From the NCBI RefSeq assembly GCF_019218265.1, contig NZ_JAHUZE010000003.1, positions 496,001-560,000 of the forward strand: a stretch of 64,000 nucleotides of DNA, read 5' to 3'. Below, in pieces: positions 19,235 through 27,845 of the stretch. Origin of the DNA: Maritimibacter dapengensis (lineage in GTDB: Bacteria > Pseudomonadota > Alphaproteobacteria > Rhodobacterales > Rhodobacteraceae). Each line of letters opens with the position of its first letter. Positions within the stretch are counted from its first letter, which is position 1. The notes under the pieces were generated by a model. It searched no databases, was not told the DNA's origin, and was given only the letters and a program-made list of their open reading frames with translations. Both the position numbers and the translations under genes were made by a program.

Positions 19235-22200
19235 CTGAAGTTGATATCGTCGAACCAAAACCCGCGTCCATCGTGATTGACAAGGACGACGGACCCCTCA
19301 TCCCACTCGACCGTGACATGTGGACCAGCCTTCGAGATCGAAACGTCACTCTTGTCGATCCCGCGAAACAAGAGCCTATCCTGCCTTAAGTTGAACCCGC
19401 GAACGAAGTTTTCGCCGCTCGTCTGTGTGAAGATGAACCTGTCACGACCAGCCCCGCCAATAAGAGTATCCGTACCACTTCCTGCGACGAGCAGATCGTT
19501 TCCGCCGCCGCCAATGAGCCGGTCATTGCCGGATGCCCCATAGAGTTTGTCGTGACCGCCCCCTCCATTTAGAATGTCATCGTCCTGTTGCCCGCATAGC
19601 CGGTCGTTCCCGTCCTGACCCAACAGCACGTCGTTACCCGCATTCCCAAAAAGCACATCGTCATGTTGCCCGCCGATCACACGATCGTAGCCGTCACCAC
19701 CATAGAGCCTGTCTCGTCCCGCATGGCCGAACATGACGTCGCGATCCGCGTCGCCGTACATCCGATCATTGCCGCCATGTCCGAAAAGCCGATCCATGTC
19801 ATGCCCGCCGTGAATCTCGTCATGTCCAGCGCCGCCATAAAGGCGGTCGTTTCCTGCCCCACCATCCAGTATGTCGTCTCCGGCGTTGCCGTTGAGCACA
19901 TCGACGCCCGCGCCACCCTCCAAGCGGTCCTCGCCCGTGTCTCCGATCAGCACATCGTTCCCCGCACCACCATCAAGCGTGTCGTTATCCGCGCCACCGT
20001 GGATCCAGTCGTGGCCATCACCGCCTCGGATCAGGTCGAGGCCCGCCTCGCCGTGCAACGCGTCATCGTCGCCTCCACCGTCGAGGATATCGTCGCCCGC
20101 ACCGCCATAGAGTGTGTCCGCGCCTGCGCGACCATAGATCTCGTCATTACCCGAAGCGCCATAGGCCTGATCGGCGCCGTCCCCCGCGTCGATCAGGTCA
20201 TGCCCGGTCTTTCCGCCCAGCGTGTCATTACCGTCTTCGCCATAAAGCTGGTCATTGCCGCCCCCGGTGACGATGTAATCATTTCCGCCCCCGCCGAAGA
20301 CGATGTCATTCTCGCCCGGCCCCTCGCCGAGGCTGTCGAAATACCTGTCGTTTCCGTCCCCGAGATAGGCTTCGTCCGATCCCGCCCCTCCGGTCACGTC
20401 GTCATGACCCGCGCCAGCATGGATCACGTCATCTCCGCTGCCGCCGTCGATCTCGTCTGCGGAAGCGCCGGTCCTGATGGTATCGTCGCCCGCCCCGCCA
20501 TGAACGTTGTCACCATCGGCTGACCCGCTCTGCCCCAGGTCGTCGTAGCTGTCATCGCCTGCATCAAGAAAGACCCTGTTTCTGCCAAAACCGCCATCTA
20601 CCTGGTCATTTCCCCCACCGGCGTGGACTTCGTCATCACCCGCGCCAATCAGGATGGTATCGGCGTTGCCGGTGCCGTCGATCAGATCATCACCGTCGGT
20701 GTCCTTAAAATCATACGGTTCCGGATCATCATCTCCTCCACCGCCCCCGTCGTCTCCCCCCGTCGGGTCGTCGGGGAAGCTGTACCCCGACAAATCCATC
20801 GGGCGGTCCGGCGTCGTCATCACGGCGCCACGAATTTGATGGGCCGCCAGCGTGCCGCCGTTTGCGGACCGCACCATCAACGTCTCATCGCGCCACGTCA
20901 CCTCGGCACCATCGGCGTTCGGTAGGATCGTCAGGGTTTGCGGGACGTAGAAAAACGGCCATGACGAAAGGTCGAGCCGGTCGACCGAGGGATCGAAATC
21001 TATGATGACGTCGCGTTGCCCGTCATCGCGCAGAACGAACACATCCGCGCCCGCACCGCCGGTCAGAACATCCTCACCTTTCCCGTCGACCAGAATATCG
21101 TCACCGCCACCGCCGGAGATCGCGTCGTCTCCCGCGCGACCGACAAGAAGATCATCGCTACCCCCACCGGTCACTGCCTCGCCCGCGTTGTCCGCAAGGA
21201 ACTGCGCGCCCTGACCCGATACGTCCCATGACAGGTCACTCAGCCCGCTTTCCGCCTGGCTCGCCACGATGATTCTGATTCGGTCGTTCAATAAACCAGC
21301 CGCGATTGCCGAAACATTCGCGATTGCGACCTGGCCCGGTCCGCCGCCGACCCAGTTGTTCACGATCGTCTCCAGATACTGAAGCGTCCCGCCCGGCATG
21401 ACCACGAAGAGCGTTACACCGTCATCCGCCCCACCTGCGGCCACGAACTGCCTGCCATCCACTTCGACCGTCGCCAAACTCGTGACCCCGCCGAACCGCG
21501 TGAATCCATTGTCGATGACATGGTCGGTCCGGGTCAGGGACCCGTCCGGCTCGAGCAGAAAAACGGAAAGCGCCCCGGAATTGTCCGTAGCAGAACTGGC
21601 GATGACGAAACTATCGCCCAGGACTTCGACAATGGCGACCTGCGTCGGGTCCATCATACCCGATCCGTCTGCCTTGCCGAGATTCGTGACGAGCGTTGCC
21701 GTGTCCGCACCGAGCACGTAGCTCTTGATCCCGTCGCTCCCCGCGTCGCCCACGACGAGGATATCCGCGCCGCCTAGAGTGACTTGCGCCGCGGCGGTGA
21801 CGAAACTGTCGTAGGAAATCGTTTCATCCGGGATATCGGCAAACCCGACAAGATCGCCGCCCGCGTCCCGCCGCGCCCAGGCGAGCGCGCCCTCCTGACT
21901 GACGAATGCCAGTATGCCACCGTCGCCCGAAATCGCGGACGAGCGCCCAAAGCTCGCACCCAAGCCGTCGTAGGTGACATGAGTGCCAATCTGCCCGTTC
22001 TCCGTGAAAGAAAAGGCACTAACTTTGCCGAACTCCGCAGAACCGACGACGATCTCCAGCCCGCCGTCGGGTGCATTGACGACTGCGAACACATCCGACA
22101 GACCCTGAATCCACCCGCCGTCAAAAACCTCCAAATCGACGAGCACGGGGGGCGCCAACGCGTCGAGGCCATAGGTCGCCAACCCACCATTCCGCCCGGA

Positions 22201-22311
22201 CCCGGAAATCAGTGTCAGGCCACTTCCGTTTTCGACGAATTCAAGACGGTCGATCCCGGCATCCAGAACCCCAAGCCCCGCGTAAAACCGCCCCTCGACC
22301 TTGATCGACAC
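19231..22311 (-). CDS. Large RTX calcium-binding exoprotein with N-terminal beta-propeller-like domain
   Basis: A 1026-residue acidic protein. Residues 1 to about 370 contain repeated strands with patterns such as 'ILVVGDAGSDGIKSYVLG' and 'FVAAGGADDGVTLFVVMPGG', consistent with a beta-propeller (FG-GAP/lactonase-like). A first RTX block follows at about 380-430. After a Gly/Asp-rich linker (GGDDGGGGGDDDPEP), a long block of GGxGxDxL nonapeptides runs from about 530 to 970. The C-terminus matches type I secretion substrates. It has no enzymatic motif that I recognise. It may be a secreted adhesin or matrix protein. The dense DNA repeats at 19.4-20.7 kb are explained by these coding repeats. 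Confidence 0.85.
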   Translation of the reverse strand: MSIKVEGRFYAGLGVLDAGIDRLEFVENGSGLTLISGSGRNGGLATYGLDALAPPVLVDLEVFDGGWIQGLSDVFAVVNAPDGGLEIVVGSAEFGKVSAFSFTENGQIGTHVTYDGLGASFGRSSAISGDGGILAFVSQEGALAWARRDAGGDLVGFADIPDETISYDSFVTAAAQVTLGGADILVVGDAGSDGIKSYVLGADTATLVTNLGKADGSGMMDPTQVAIVEVLGDSFVIASSATDNSGALSVFLLEPDGSLTRTDHVIDNGFTRFGGVTSLATVEVDGRQFVAAGGADDGVTLFVVMPGGTLQYLETIVNNWVGGGPGQVAIANVSAIAAGLLNDRIRIIVASQAESGLSDLSWDVSGQGAQFLADNAGEAVTGGGSDDLLVGRAGDDAISGGGGDDILVDGKGEDVLTGGAGADVFVLRDDGQRDVIIDFDPSVDRLDLSSWPFFYVPQTLTILPNADGAEVTWRDETLMVRSANGGTLAAHQIRGAVMTTPDRPMDLSGYSFPDDPTGGDDGGGGGDDDPEPYDFKDTDGDDLIDGTGNADTILIGAGDDEVHAGGGNDQVDGGFGRNRVFLDAGDDSYDDLGQSGSADGDNVHGGAGDDTIRTGASADEIDGGSGDDVIHAGAGHDDVTGGAGSDEAYLGDGNDRYFDSLGEGPGENDIVFGGGGNDYIVTGGGNDQLYGEDGNDTLGGKTGHDLIDAGDGADQAYGASGNDEIYGRAGADTLYGGAGDDILDGGGDDDALHGEAGLDLIRGGDGHDWIHGGADNDTLDGGAGNDVLIGDTGEDRLEGGAGVDVLNGNAGDDILDGGAGNDRLYGGAGHDEIHGGHDMDRLFGHGGNDRMYGDADRDVMFGHAGRDRLYGGDGYDRVIGGQHDDVLFGNAGNDVLLGQDGNDRLCGQQDDDILNGGGGHDKLYGASGNDRLIGGGGNDLLVAGSGTDTLIGGAGRDRFIFTQTSGENFVRGFNLRQDRLLFRGIDKSDVSISKAGPHVTVEWDEGSVVLVNHDGRGFWFDDINFS

Positions 22312-22457
22312 ACCACACCTCCGCTTCCCAAGCGGGTGTGTTGTGGCCGGCGGAACGGGCAGGGTGCGGAGCGCAATTGTGACGCCACAGCGGAGAATAT
22401 CGCCAAGTTTTCGGTATTTTCAGAACCCGTTAAGGAACCCGGTTCGGCGGCATCCCG

Positions 22458-23117
22458 TCAGGATTGCGCCATACGTTTCTCATGCACCTCGATGGCGTCT
22501 TCGATGTCATCGAAATATTCGATCTTGCCGTCATTCAATACGACGCCGGCATCGCAGAAATCCCGAAGCTCACCCATGTTGTGGCTCACCATGATCGCCG
22601 ACGCGTTCTTGACCCGGTCGAGGAAAACCGCCCGACTCTTGCGCCGGAACGACGCATCGCCGACCGATGTGACCTCGTCGACCAGATAGGTGTCGAACCT
22701 GATTCCCATCACCGTGCCGAACGTGATCCGGGATCGCATACCGGAGGAGTAGGTGCTGAATGGCATGAAGAAATGGTCGCCCAGCTCTGCGAAGTGACGC
22801 ACGAACTCGACAAGCTCGTCACTGTCGACGCCATAGATCCGCGCGACGAACCGGACATTCTGCGCGCCGGTCATGTCCTTGTGAAATGATGATGCGAGTC
22901 CGACCGGCCAGGAAATGGAGCCATCGGTCAGAACCCGCCCCGTCGTGGGTTTCTGTGCGCCGGAAATGATCTGCAACAGGGTCGATTTCCCCGCACCATT
23001 GCGCCCAAGCAGGCCAAGCGATTTGCCGGTCGGCAGGGTCAGGTTCAGGTTGTCGATGACCACCTTGTGCCGATTTCTCACCCAATAGGTCTTCGACAGG
23101 TTCTCGAACCGGATCAT
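22458..23117 (-). CDS. Capsular polysaccharide export ABC transporter ATPase (KpsT-like)
   Basis: A 219-residue ABC ATPase of the ABC-2 polysaccharide export class. Walker A is GRNGAGKST (38-46), the signature is YSSGMRSR (123-130), and Walker B is TYLVDEVTSVGD. The short length and the 'YSSGMRSRITFG' signature fit KpsT/CtrD/BexA rather than the longer Wzt. It lies 4 bases downstream of the KpsE-like gene and energises export of a lipid-linked capsule together with the divergent permease. Confidence 0.9.
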   Translation of the reverse strand: MIRFENLSKTYWVRNRHKVVIDNLNLTLPTGKSLGLLGRNGAGKSTLLQIISGAQKPTTGRVLTDGSISWPVGLASSFHKDMTGAQNVRFVARIYGVDSDELVEFVRHFAELGDHFFMPFSTYSSGMRSRITFGTVMGIRFDTYLVDEVTSVGDASFRRKSRAVFLDRVKNASAIMVSHNMGELRDFCDAGVVLNDGKIEYFDDIEDAIEVHEKRMAQS

Positions 23118-23121
23118 CCGG

Positions 23122-24495
23122 TCACCCCCTGTCGCGGATCGAGTAATACATCAAGACGAACAAGGCCCACCCAAGCGTCAGAAACAGCGTCGCCATGAAG
23201 ATGATCTGCCCATGCCGAGGGTATTCGGCAGTTTCGGGTAGAGTGGGGAGGACATAGGTCGCCAGATATCGTGATTGGCGGGTCGCATTTGCGACGGCGG
23301 CATCCCGTTGCGCCAGAGCGGCGCGGTAGGTCTCTTCCGCGAACTCCCGGTCCACCGCAAGGCTTTCGTATTCCGCAATCAGGGTCGGATAGCCCTCGAC
23401 ACCCTCATAACTCTGATCCGAGGCGAAATTCTGCCGCTCTTCCCGAAGCCGCTCACGGATGACGTCGATCCGCCGCTGCGCCTGCACGACCCGCTGGTCC
23501 TCCTGACTGGCCTGCTGAACGAGCAGATCATAGTCGATCAATGCCTGCGCCAGTTGTTGCTGCAGGGAATTCTGCACGCCCATGCGATTCTGAATGTCCG
23601 CTTCCGGGTCGACGATCTGCGTGCGGGTGCGGAACCTGACCAGTGCTTCACGCGCCGTCTTGAGCCGCTCGACCGAAGTTGCCAGATCCTCCTCCGCCGC
23701 CTGAAGCATATCCGCGCGCGCCTGTGCGTTGAGATCGTTCACAAGAGCCTGGCTCTCCTGCAAAATCTGATCGGCCAACGACTGCGCGAAGTCTGCGCTG
23801 AACGCCTGAACTTCGAGCCCGATAAGCCCTGTGTTGCTGTCGAAATCGACATGCACGACGCGGCCCCAGAAATCGTGAAGGTCCTCGATCGTGCCGCCGG
23901 GCTTCAGCGCGAACAGCGGATCCTGTTCGTAGTGCTGGGAAAAATGCGTCCAGAGATCCAGTGACTCGTTGACCCGACGGACAAGCTCCTGGCTCTGGAT
24001 GAACTCGTAAAGGATGTCGGAATCCAGCGCCCCCGAGACGCCCGCAGCCCCTGCGAACTGAGCCAGTCCGGTGAGAGCCATACCGCCGCCATCGTCCTCC
24101 TGCCGGACGGTGAAGCCCACATCCGAAGCGTATTTGTCGGCAGCTCGCTCGAACACGTACCAGGTCACCGCCGCAACCGGCAGCGCAACAATCAGGAAGA
24201 ATGACAATATGAGGCCGAAATGCCGTTTCCGAGTCTTCGCCTTCTGAGCCATGGGGCGCACCACGACCCGGGGCATGGGCCGCGCCCGCGTGCGTTCGCG
24301 CGCCCGCTCCTGCCGCTCTTCTTCGGTCAGCTCGGCGTTCTCGGCGGCAATCGCGGCCTTCCGTTCGGCCCTTGCCCGAGCCTTCGCGTCATTCTCCGTC
24401 GTCGTCGCTTCCGATCGCTCGGAAGTGTCCGCGTCGGGCGCGTCATCCTTCTCAGGCGCAGCCTTCTTTCGCGACGAGCTCGTATCCTCGGCCAA
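23122..24495 (-). CDS. Capsule export inner-membrane protein (KpsE/CtrB/BexC-like polysaccharide co-polymerase)
   Basis: A 457-residue protein. A long charged cytoplasmic N-terminus (about 1-90, rich in Glu, Arg and Ala) precedes the first membrane helix (about 93-113). A large periplasmic part has a long coiled coil (about 245-390), and a second helix (about 430-450) ends near the C-terminus. This topology is that of KpsE-type periplasmic adaptors linking the ABC transporter to an outer-membrane polysaccharide exporter. The N-terminal extension is longer than in enteric KpsE. The outer-membrane KpsD partner and the KpsC/KpsS enzymes are not in this window. Confidence 0.88.
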   Translation of the reverse strand: MAEDTSSSRKKAAPEKDDAPDADTSERSEATTTENDAKARARAERKAAIAAENAELTEEERQERARERTRARPMPRVVVRPMAQKAKTRKRHFGLILSFFLIVALPVAAVTWYVFERAADKYASDVGFTVRQEDDGGGMALTGLAQFAGAAGVSGALDSDILYEFIQSQELVRRVNESLDLWTHFSQHYEQDPLFALKPGGTIEDLHDFWGRVVHVDFDSNTGLIGLEVQAFSADFAQSLADQILQESQALVNDLNAQARADMLQAAEEDLATSVERLKTAREALVRFRTRTQIVDPEADIQNRMGVQNSLQQQLAQALIDYDLLVQQASQEDQRVVQAQRRIDVIRERLREERQNFASDQSYEGVEGYPTLIAEYESLAVDREFAEETYRAALAQRDAAVANATRQSRYLATYVLPTLPETAEYPRHGQIIFMATLFLTLGWALFVLMYYSIRDRG

Positions 24496-24583
24496 GAGCG
24501 CTACCTTTCACACGCAATTGAGTTTTTCCGGCCCCTTCTACATAATAGACCATTGCAAGGCCAGACAGTAGGACTGCACTCAC

Positions 24584-25426
24584 ATGAGCGCGACGGCACC
24601 TCCCGAAATCGAGATTCCCAAAGCCCTCCAGCCGATCGGCTCGACGGGCCGAATGCGTTCGTTCCCGACTTTCAGGTCGGTCTTCGCACTGATGCTGCGT
24701 GAGATGGGGCAAAAATACGGGAAATCCCCGGGCGGCTATCTCTGGGCGCTGGCCTCTCCCATGATCTTCATCATGGTGATGACGATCGCTTTCAGCCTGC
24801 TCGCGCGGACCCCGCCAATCGGCAAGACGTTCATCATGTTCTACGCGTCGGGCTTTCTGGTGTTCTCGATTTTCAACCAACTCGCAGGCCCGGTTTCCGG
24901 TGCGCTGACGTTCAACAAATCTCTGCTCCAGTTTCCAACCGTGACATGGATCGATTCCATTATTGCACGCTTTCTCCTGAATTTCCTGACCGCGCTCATC
25001 GTCTATTTCATCCTGCTCTACGCTATCGCGTTCTTCTCACCGGAATCTCCGCGGTTCGATGTGCCGCTGATGCTCGAGGCGGTCGTGCTGGCCGGCGGCA
25101 TATCGCTCGCCTGGGGTGTGTTCACCTGCTACCTGTTCGCCGAACTCCCTGTCCTCGGTGACTTCTGGAAATTCGCCTCACGCCCACTCTTCATCGCGTC
25201 CGGCGTGCTGTTCATGTATGAAGACTTCCCGGAATCGGTGCAGAACATCCTCTACTGGAACCCGCTCATGCACGTCGTTTCGCTCGGTCGCGCGGCCGTC
25301 TATCCCCGCTACGACGCGGCCTTCGTCAGCACGACCTATGTGATGCTGTTCATAATGCTCTTGCTCGTTCCCGGCCTGCTGCTGGTGCGCCAGCACCACG
25401 ACCGCCTTCTGAACCGGGGCAAATGA
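24584..25426 (+). CDS. Capsular polysaccharide export ABC transporter permease (KpsM-like)
   Basis: A 280-residue ABC-2 type permease with six predicted helices. Segments such as GGYLWALASPMIFIMVMTIA and the C-terminal 'LYWNPLMHVVSLGRAAVYPRYDA' are typical of KpsM/CtrC/BexB. It is transcribed away from kpsE/kpsT from an 88-base divergent gap, an unusual split for genes that normally form one operon. It ends just before a strong bidirectional terminator. Confidence 0.9.
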   Translation: MSATAPPEIEIPKALQPIGSTGRMRSFPTFRSVFALMLREMGQKYGKSPGGYLWALASPMIFIMVMTIAFSLLARTPPIGKTFIMFYASGFLVFSIFNQLAGPVSGALTFNKSLLQFPTVTWIDSIIARFLLNFLTALIVYFILLYAIAFFSPESPRFDVPLMLEAVVLAGGISLAWGVFTCYLFAELPVLGDFWKFASRPLFIASGVLFMYEDFPESVQNILYWNPLMHVVSLGRAAVYPRYDAAFVSTTYVMLFIMLLLVPGLLLVRQHHDRLLNRGK

Positions 25427-25427
25427 A

Positions 25428-25451
25428 AAACGGGGCCGCGAGGCCCCGTTT
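25428..25451. terminator. Bidirectional rho-independent terminator between kpsM and metF
   Basis: A perfect 10-bp stem AAACGGGGCC / GGCCCCGTTT with a GCGA tetraloop. The A-run on one side and T-run on the other serve both convergent genes. Confidence 0.85.
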
Positions 25452-25477
25452 CCCGTCATTTCTCTGTCGTTCGAACC

Positions 25478-26353
25478 TTACGCGCCATTCTCGCGCATGT
25501 ATTCCGCGCTCGTCTTGATCCCGCCAAGCGGGAAGAAATGGATCTTGTCGATCAGGCTGTCGGGGTTCTCGGCCTTGTATACGGCGAGATCGTTCAGAAC
25601 TTCGGTCGGCTCGAACGGACGCATCAGCTTGGTCAGATCCTTCGCACGCTTCTGAAGCACGCCAAGGCTCGGACCCACGCCGCAGGCGATGGCGAACTTG
25701 ATCAGCGTCTGAAGCTTCGCAGGCCCGGCGACACCGGCATGAACCGGCATGGTGATGCCCATATCGGCCAGCCGTTCGGCCCATTCCGTCACCGGCTTCG
25801 CGGCAAAGGCGAACTGGGTGATGATCGCCATCTCGGCATCCGAGCGGTCTTTGTAGGCCTGCTTCCAGCGCAGCGCTTCGTCCACGTTCGTCGTCGTGCC
25901 CTTGGCGTCGATGTCCTTGTTGCCTTCCGGGTGTCCGGCAATGTGAAGCCTCTTGAACCCGTCGAAATACCCGGTCTCGAGCAATTGGATCGAGCTGTCG
26001 ATCTTACCCACCGGAGTCGTCGGCGACCCACCGAGCAGAAGCGCGGTTTCCACACCGGCTTCCGACACGTAGCGGTCGATCCACTCCTTCAGTTGCGCCT
26101 CGTCGCGCATGATCCGCGCCGGGAAATGCGGCATGACCTCGAACCCGCCTGCGGCAAGCCGCTTGGCGGTGTCGGTCATCTCTTCGATCGGCGTGCCCTC
26201 GATATGCGCGATGTAGACGCGCGTGCCGGCGGGCAGGATCGCGGTGAAATCCTCCACTTTCGCCGCAGTGCGCGGCATCACTTCGATCGAAACGCCTTCC
26301 AGCAACTCGGCAAGCGGGGCGGCATTGTTTTTCGTCAGGGAAACCACAGACAT
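25478..26353 (-). CDS. metF: Methylenetetrahydrofolate reductase (MetF-like)
   Basis: A 291-residue TIM-barrel protein of the MetF family. Recognisable parts are 'GFEVMPHFPARIM', 'ALLLGGSPTTPVG', 'IAGHPEGNKDID' and 'MGITMPVHAGVAGPAKLQTLIKFAIACGVG'. It interconverts 5,10-methylene- and 5-methyl-tetrahydrofolate. It lies 10 bases downstream of a LigM-like demethylase that would produce 5-methyl-THF. In this place it may run in the oxidative direction and not only serve methionine synthesis, as proposed for metF beside ligM in sphingomonads. Direction of flux is inference. Confidence 0.88.
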   Translation of the reverse strand: MSVVSLTKNNAAPLAELLEGVSIEVMPRTAAKVEDFTAILPAGTRVYIAHIEGTPIEEMTDTAKRLAAGGFEVMPHFPARIMRDEAQLKEWIDRYVSEAGVETALLLGGSPTTPVGKIDSSIQLLETGYFDGFKRLHIAGHPEGNKDIDAKGTTTNVDEALRWKQAYKDRSDAEMAIITQFAFAAKPVTEWAERLADMGITMPVHAGVAGPAKLQTLIKFAIACGVGPSLGVLQKRAKDLTKLMRPFEPTEVLNDLAVYKAENPDSLIDKIHFFPLGGIKTSAEYMRENGA

Positions 26354-26363
26354 CGACCTCTCC

Positions 26364-27740
26364 TCAAGTTTGGCTACGATACGTCAGGCGGGACGCTTCG
26401 TGAATGGGCCAAGGATGCACTTCGGCGCGGACCTCCGCCTGACGGTGCCGCTCGACGGTCGGTTTAGAGGAACCGCCATCGGGCTCACCCCACGTTACCG
26501 TCACTTCAGTGCCGTTTTCCGCCACTTCCGGGTTCAGAACGGCAAGGCTGATCCAGGCGCGTTCGTTCGCGGAATAGGCGGGCGCGATGCTGATTCCCAC
26601 CGGCTTGCCGTCCTTGGTGGCAAGGTCGTAGGGGTAGGAGGCATAATGCGCCGCCGGGAAATCCATGTTCTTCGTCGGCAGGTCTTCGTGACCAAGCTGA
26701 CCGGCATAGACTTTCTGCACGTCGTCATGGTCCCAGACCAGTGTGACCTTTTTGCGGTGCGGACCGTCGGCCATCTTTTCCAAAGCCTCGCGGCCAATGA
26801 AATCATGATCGAACTTCACAACGCGGCCATAATCCACATCCCACGGCGTCATGTAGTAATCTTCGACATTTCCGGTCTTCATGGACCCGCCGAGCGTCGA
26901 GATCGCCTCGAACGCGTTGGCCTTCAACCACTCGCGGTAAGGCTTCATCTTCTCGCCAGTGTAGATCGCCGGAAGCACCGAAGGCACCCAGCCTGATTCC
27001 GCTGCGGCCGACGCATAGGCGCGGCTACCGACAAGGCGCAGGCCGAATTCCTTGCCTGCTTCGATCAACGCGGCCTTGACCTTTTCGCCCTCGTCGAACG
27101 GCCCCCAGATTTCAAGACCTTGCGCACCGCCCATGCCGTGCGACAGCGTCTGCGCCTTGCATCCCGCGATGGTGATCTCGCCCATGTTGAAGAACTTGGT
27201 CGTCAACTCGCCGCCTTCGTTCACCTTGTTGAGAAGGTCGAGAGCAAGCGGCCCCTGCACCTCGTAACGATAGGTCAGGCGGCGGTTGTCGGGATCGTCC
27301 AGCTTACGCTCGTCGCGGGTGATGGTGACGTCATATCCGCCGGTTTCCGCGTGATACTGAACCCAGTTCGGCACGATGGGGCGACCGACGATGTTCACTT
27401 CGTCATCTTCCAGACCGAAGACGATCGAGTCACCGATCAGGTAGCCGTCATAGTTGACGCAGACGATCTGCTTGGCTTTGCCCTTGCCGAATTTGGCATA
27501 GGAATTGACCGAGATGTCGGACAGGAGCTTCATGACGTCCGGGCCTTTTACGTAAAGGTCGGTCATGTGGAAGCTCTGGTTCATGAGCGCCACGCCCTCG
27601 CGCCAGGCGCGCTGCTCTTCGGCCCAATGGGTGTATTCCGGTTCGATCGGAAACGGGTATCGCCCCATCTGGTTCTCGTAGAGCATTTCAAAGGGGCTGT
27701 CGTAGTCTTTCAGCCGGTCTTCAAGCGACTTAGCGCACAT
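26364..27740 (-). CDS. LigM-like tetrahydrofolate-dependent O-demethylase / aminomethyltransferase family (copy 1)
   Basis: A 458-residue GcvT-fold protein. It resembles the aryl O-demethylase LigM over its full length, including 'WGEPDGGSSKPTVERH' near the C-terminus. Residues corresponding to those reported for LigM (numbering recalled) are present: the histidine H58 in QSFHM, the arginine R120 in VGRP and the catalytic tyrosine Y242 in GSRAY. The family moves a methyl group from a methoxy substrate to THF. ATG 27740 is supported by a GGGAGG ribosome binding site. The frame runs far upstream through the LysR gene without meaning. Upstream regulation is probably by the divergent LysR protein. 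Substrate unknown; members are often annotated simply as aminomethyltransferase. Confidence 0.82.
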   Translation of the reverse strand: MCAKSLEDRLKDYDSPFEMLYENQMGRYPFPIEPEYTHWAEEQRAWREGVALMNQSFHMTDLYVKGPDVMKLLSDISVNSYAKFGKGKAKQIVCVNYDGYLIGDSIVFGLEDDEVNIVGRPIVPNWVQYHAETGGYDVTITRDERKLDDPDNRRLTYRYEVQGPLALDLLNKVNEGGELTTKFFNMGEITIAGCKAQTLSHGMGGAQGLEIWGPFDEGEKVKAALIEAGKEFGLRLVGSRAYASAAAESGWVPSVLPAIYTGEKMKPYREWLKANAFEAISTLGGSMKTGNVEDYYMTPWDVDYGRVVKFDHDFIGREALEKMADGPHRKKVTLVWDHDDVQKVYAGQLGHEDLPTKNMDFPAAHYASYPYDLATKDGKPVGISIAPAYSANERAWISLAVLNPEVAENGTEVTVTWGEPDGGSSKPTVERHRQAEVRAEVHPWPIHEASRLTYRSQT

Positions 27741-27798
27741 TCGGTGTCCTCCCGGATTCGGTGATGCGCCAGATATAGGGGCCGCCGATGCAGTCCGC

Positions 27799-27817
27799 TT
27801 ATGCGCAGTTTGTATAA
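27799..27817. promoter_or_regulatory. Putative LysR-type operator (TTAT-N11-ATAA) in the divergent gap
   Basis: TTAT (27799-27802) and ATAA (27814-27817) separated by 11 bases match the T-N11-A rule for LysR boxes. A second CGCTTAT half-site follows at 27830-27836. On the + strand a TATATA -10 element (27834-27839) ends six bases before the LysR ATG, implying a leaderless message. Confidence 0.5.
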
Positions 27818-27845
27818 ATGATCGCAAATCGCTTATATAGTGCCT

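Noticed and set aside
19400-20700. Dense short DNA repeats that could be mistaken for a CRISPR or satellite array
   Set aside because: The repeats have a 27-base (nine-codon) period and translate into GGxGxDx calcium-binding nonapeptides of the RTX protein. There are no constant direct repeats with unique spacers.
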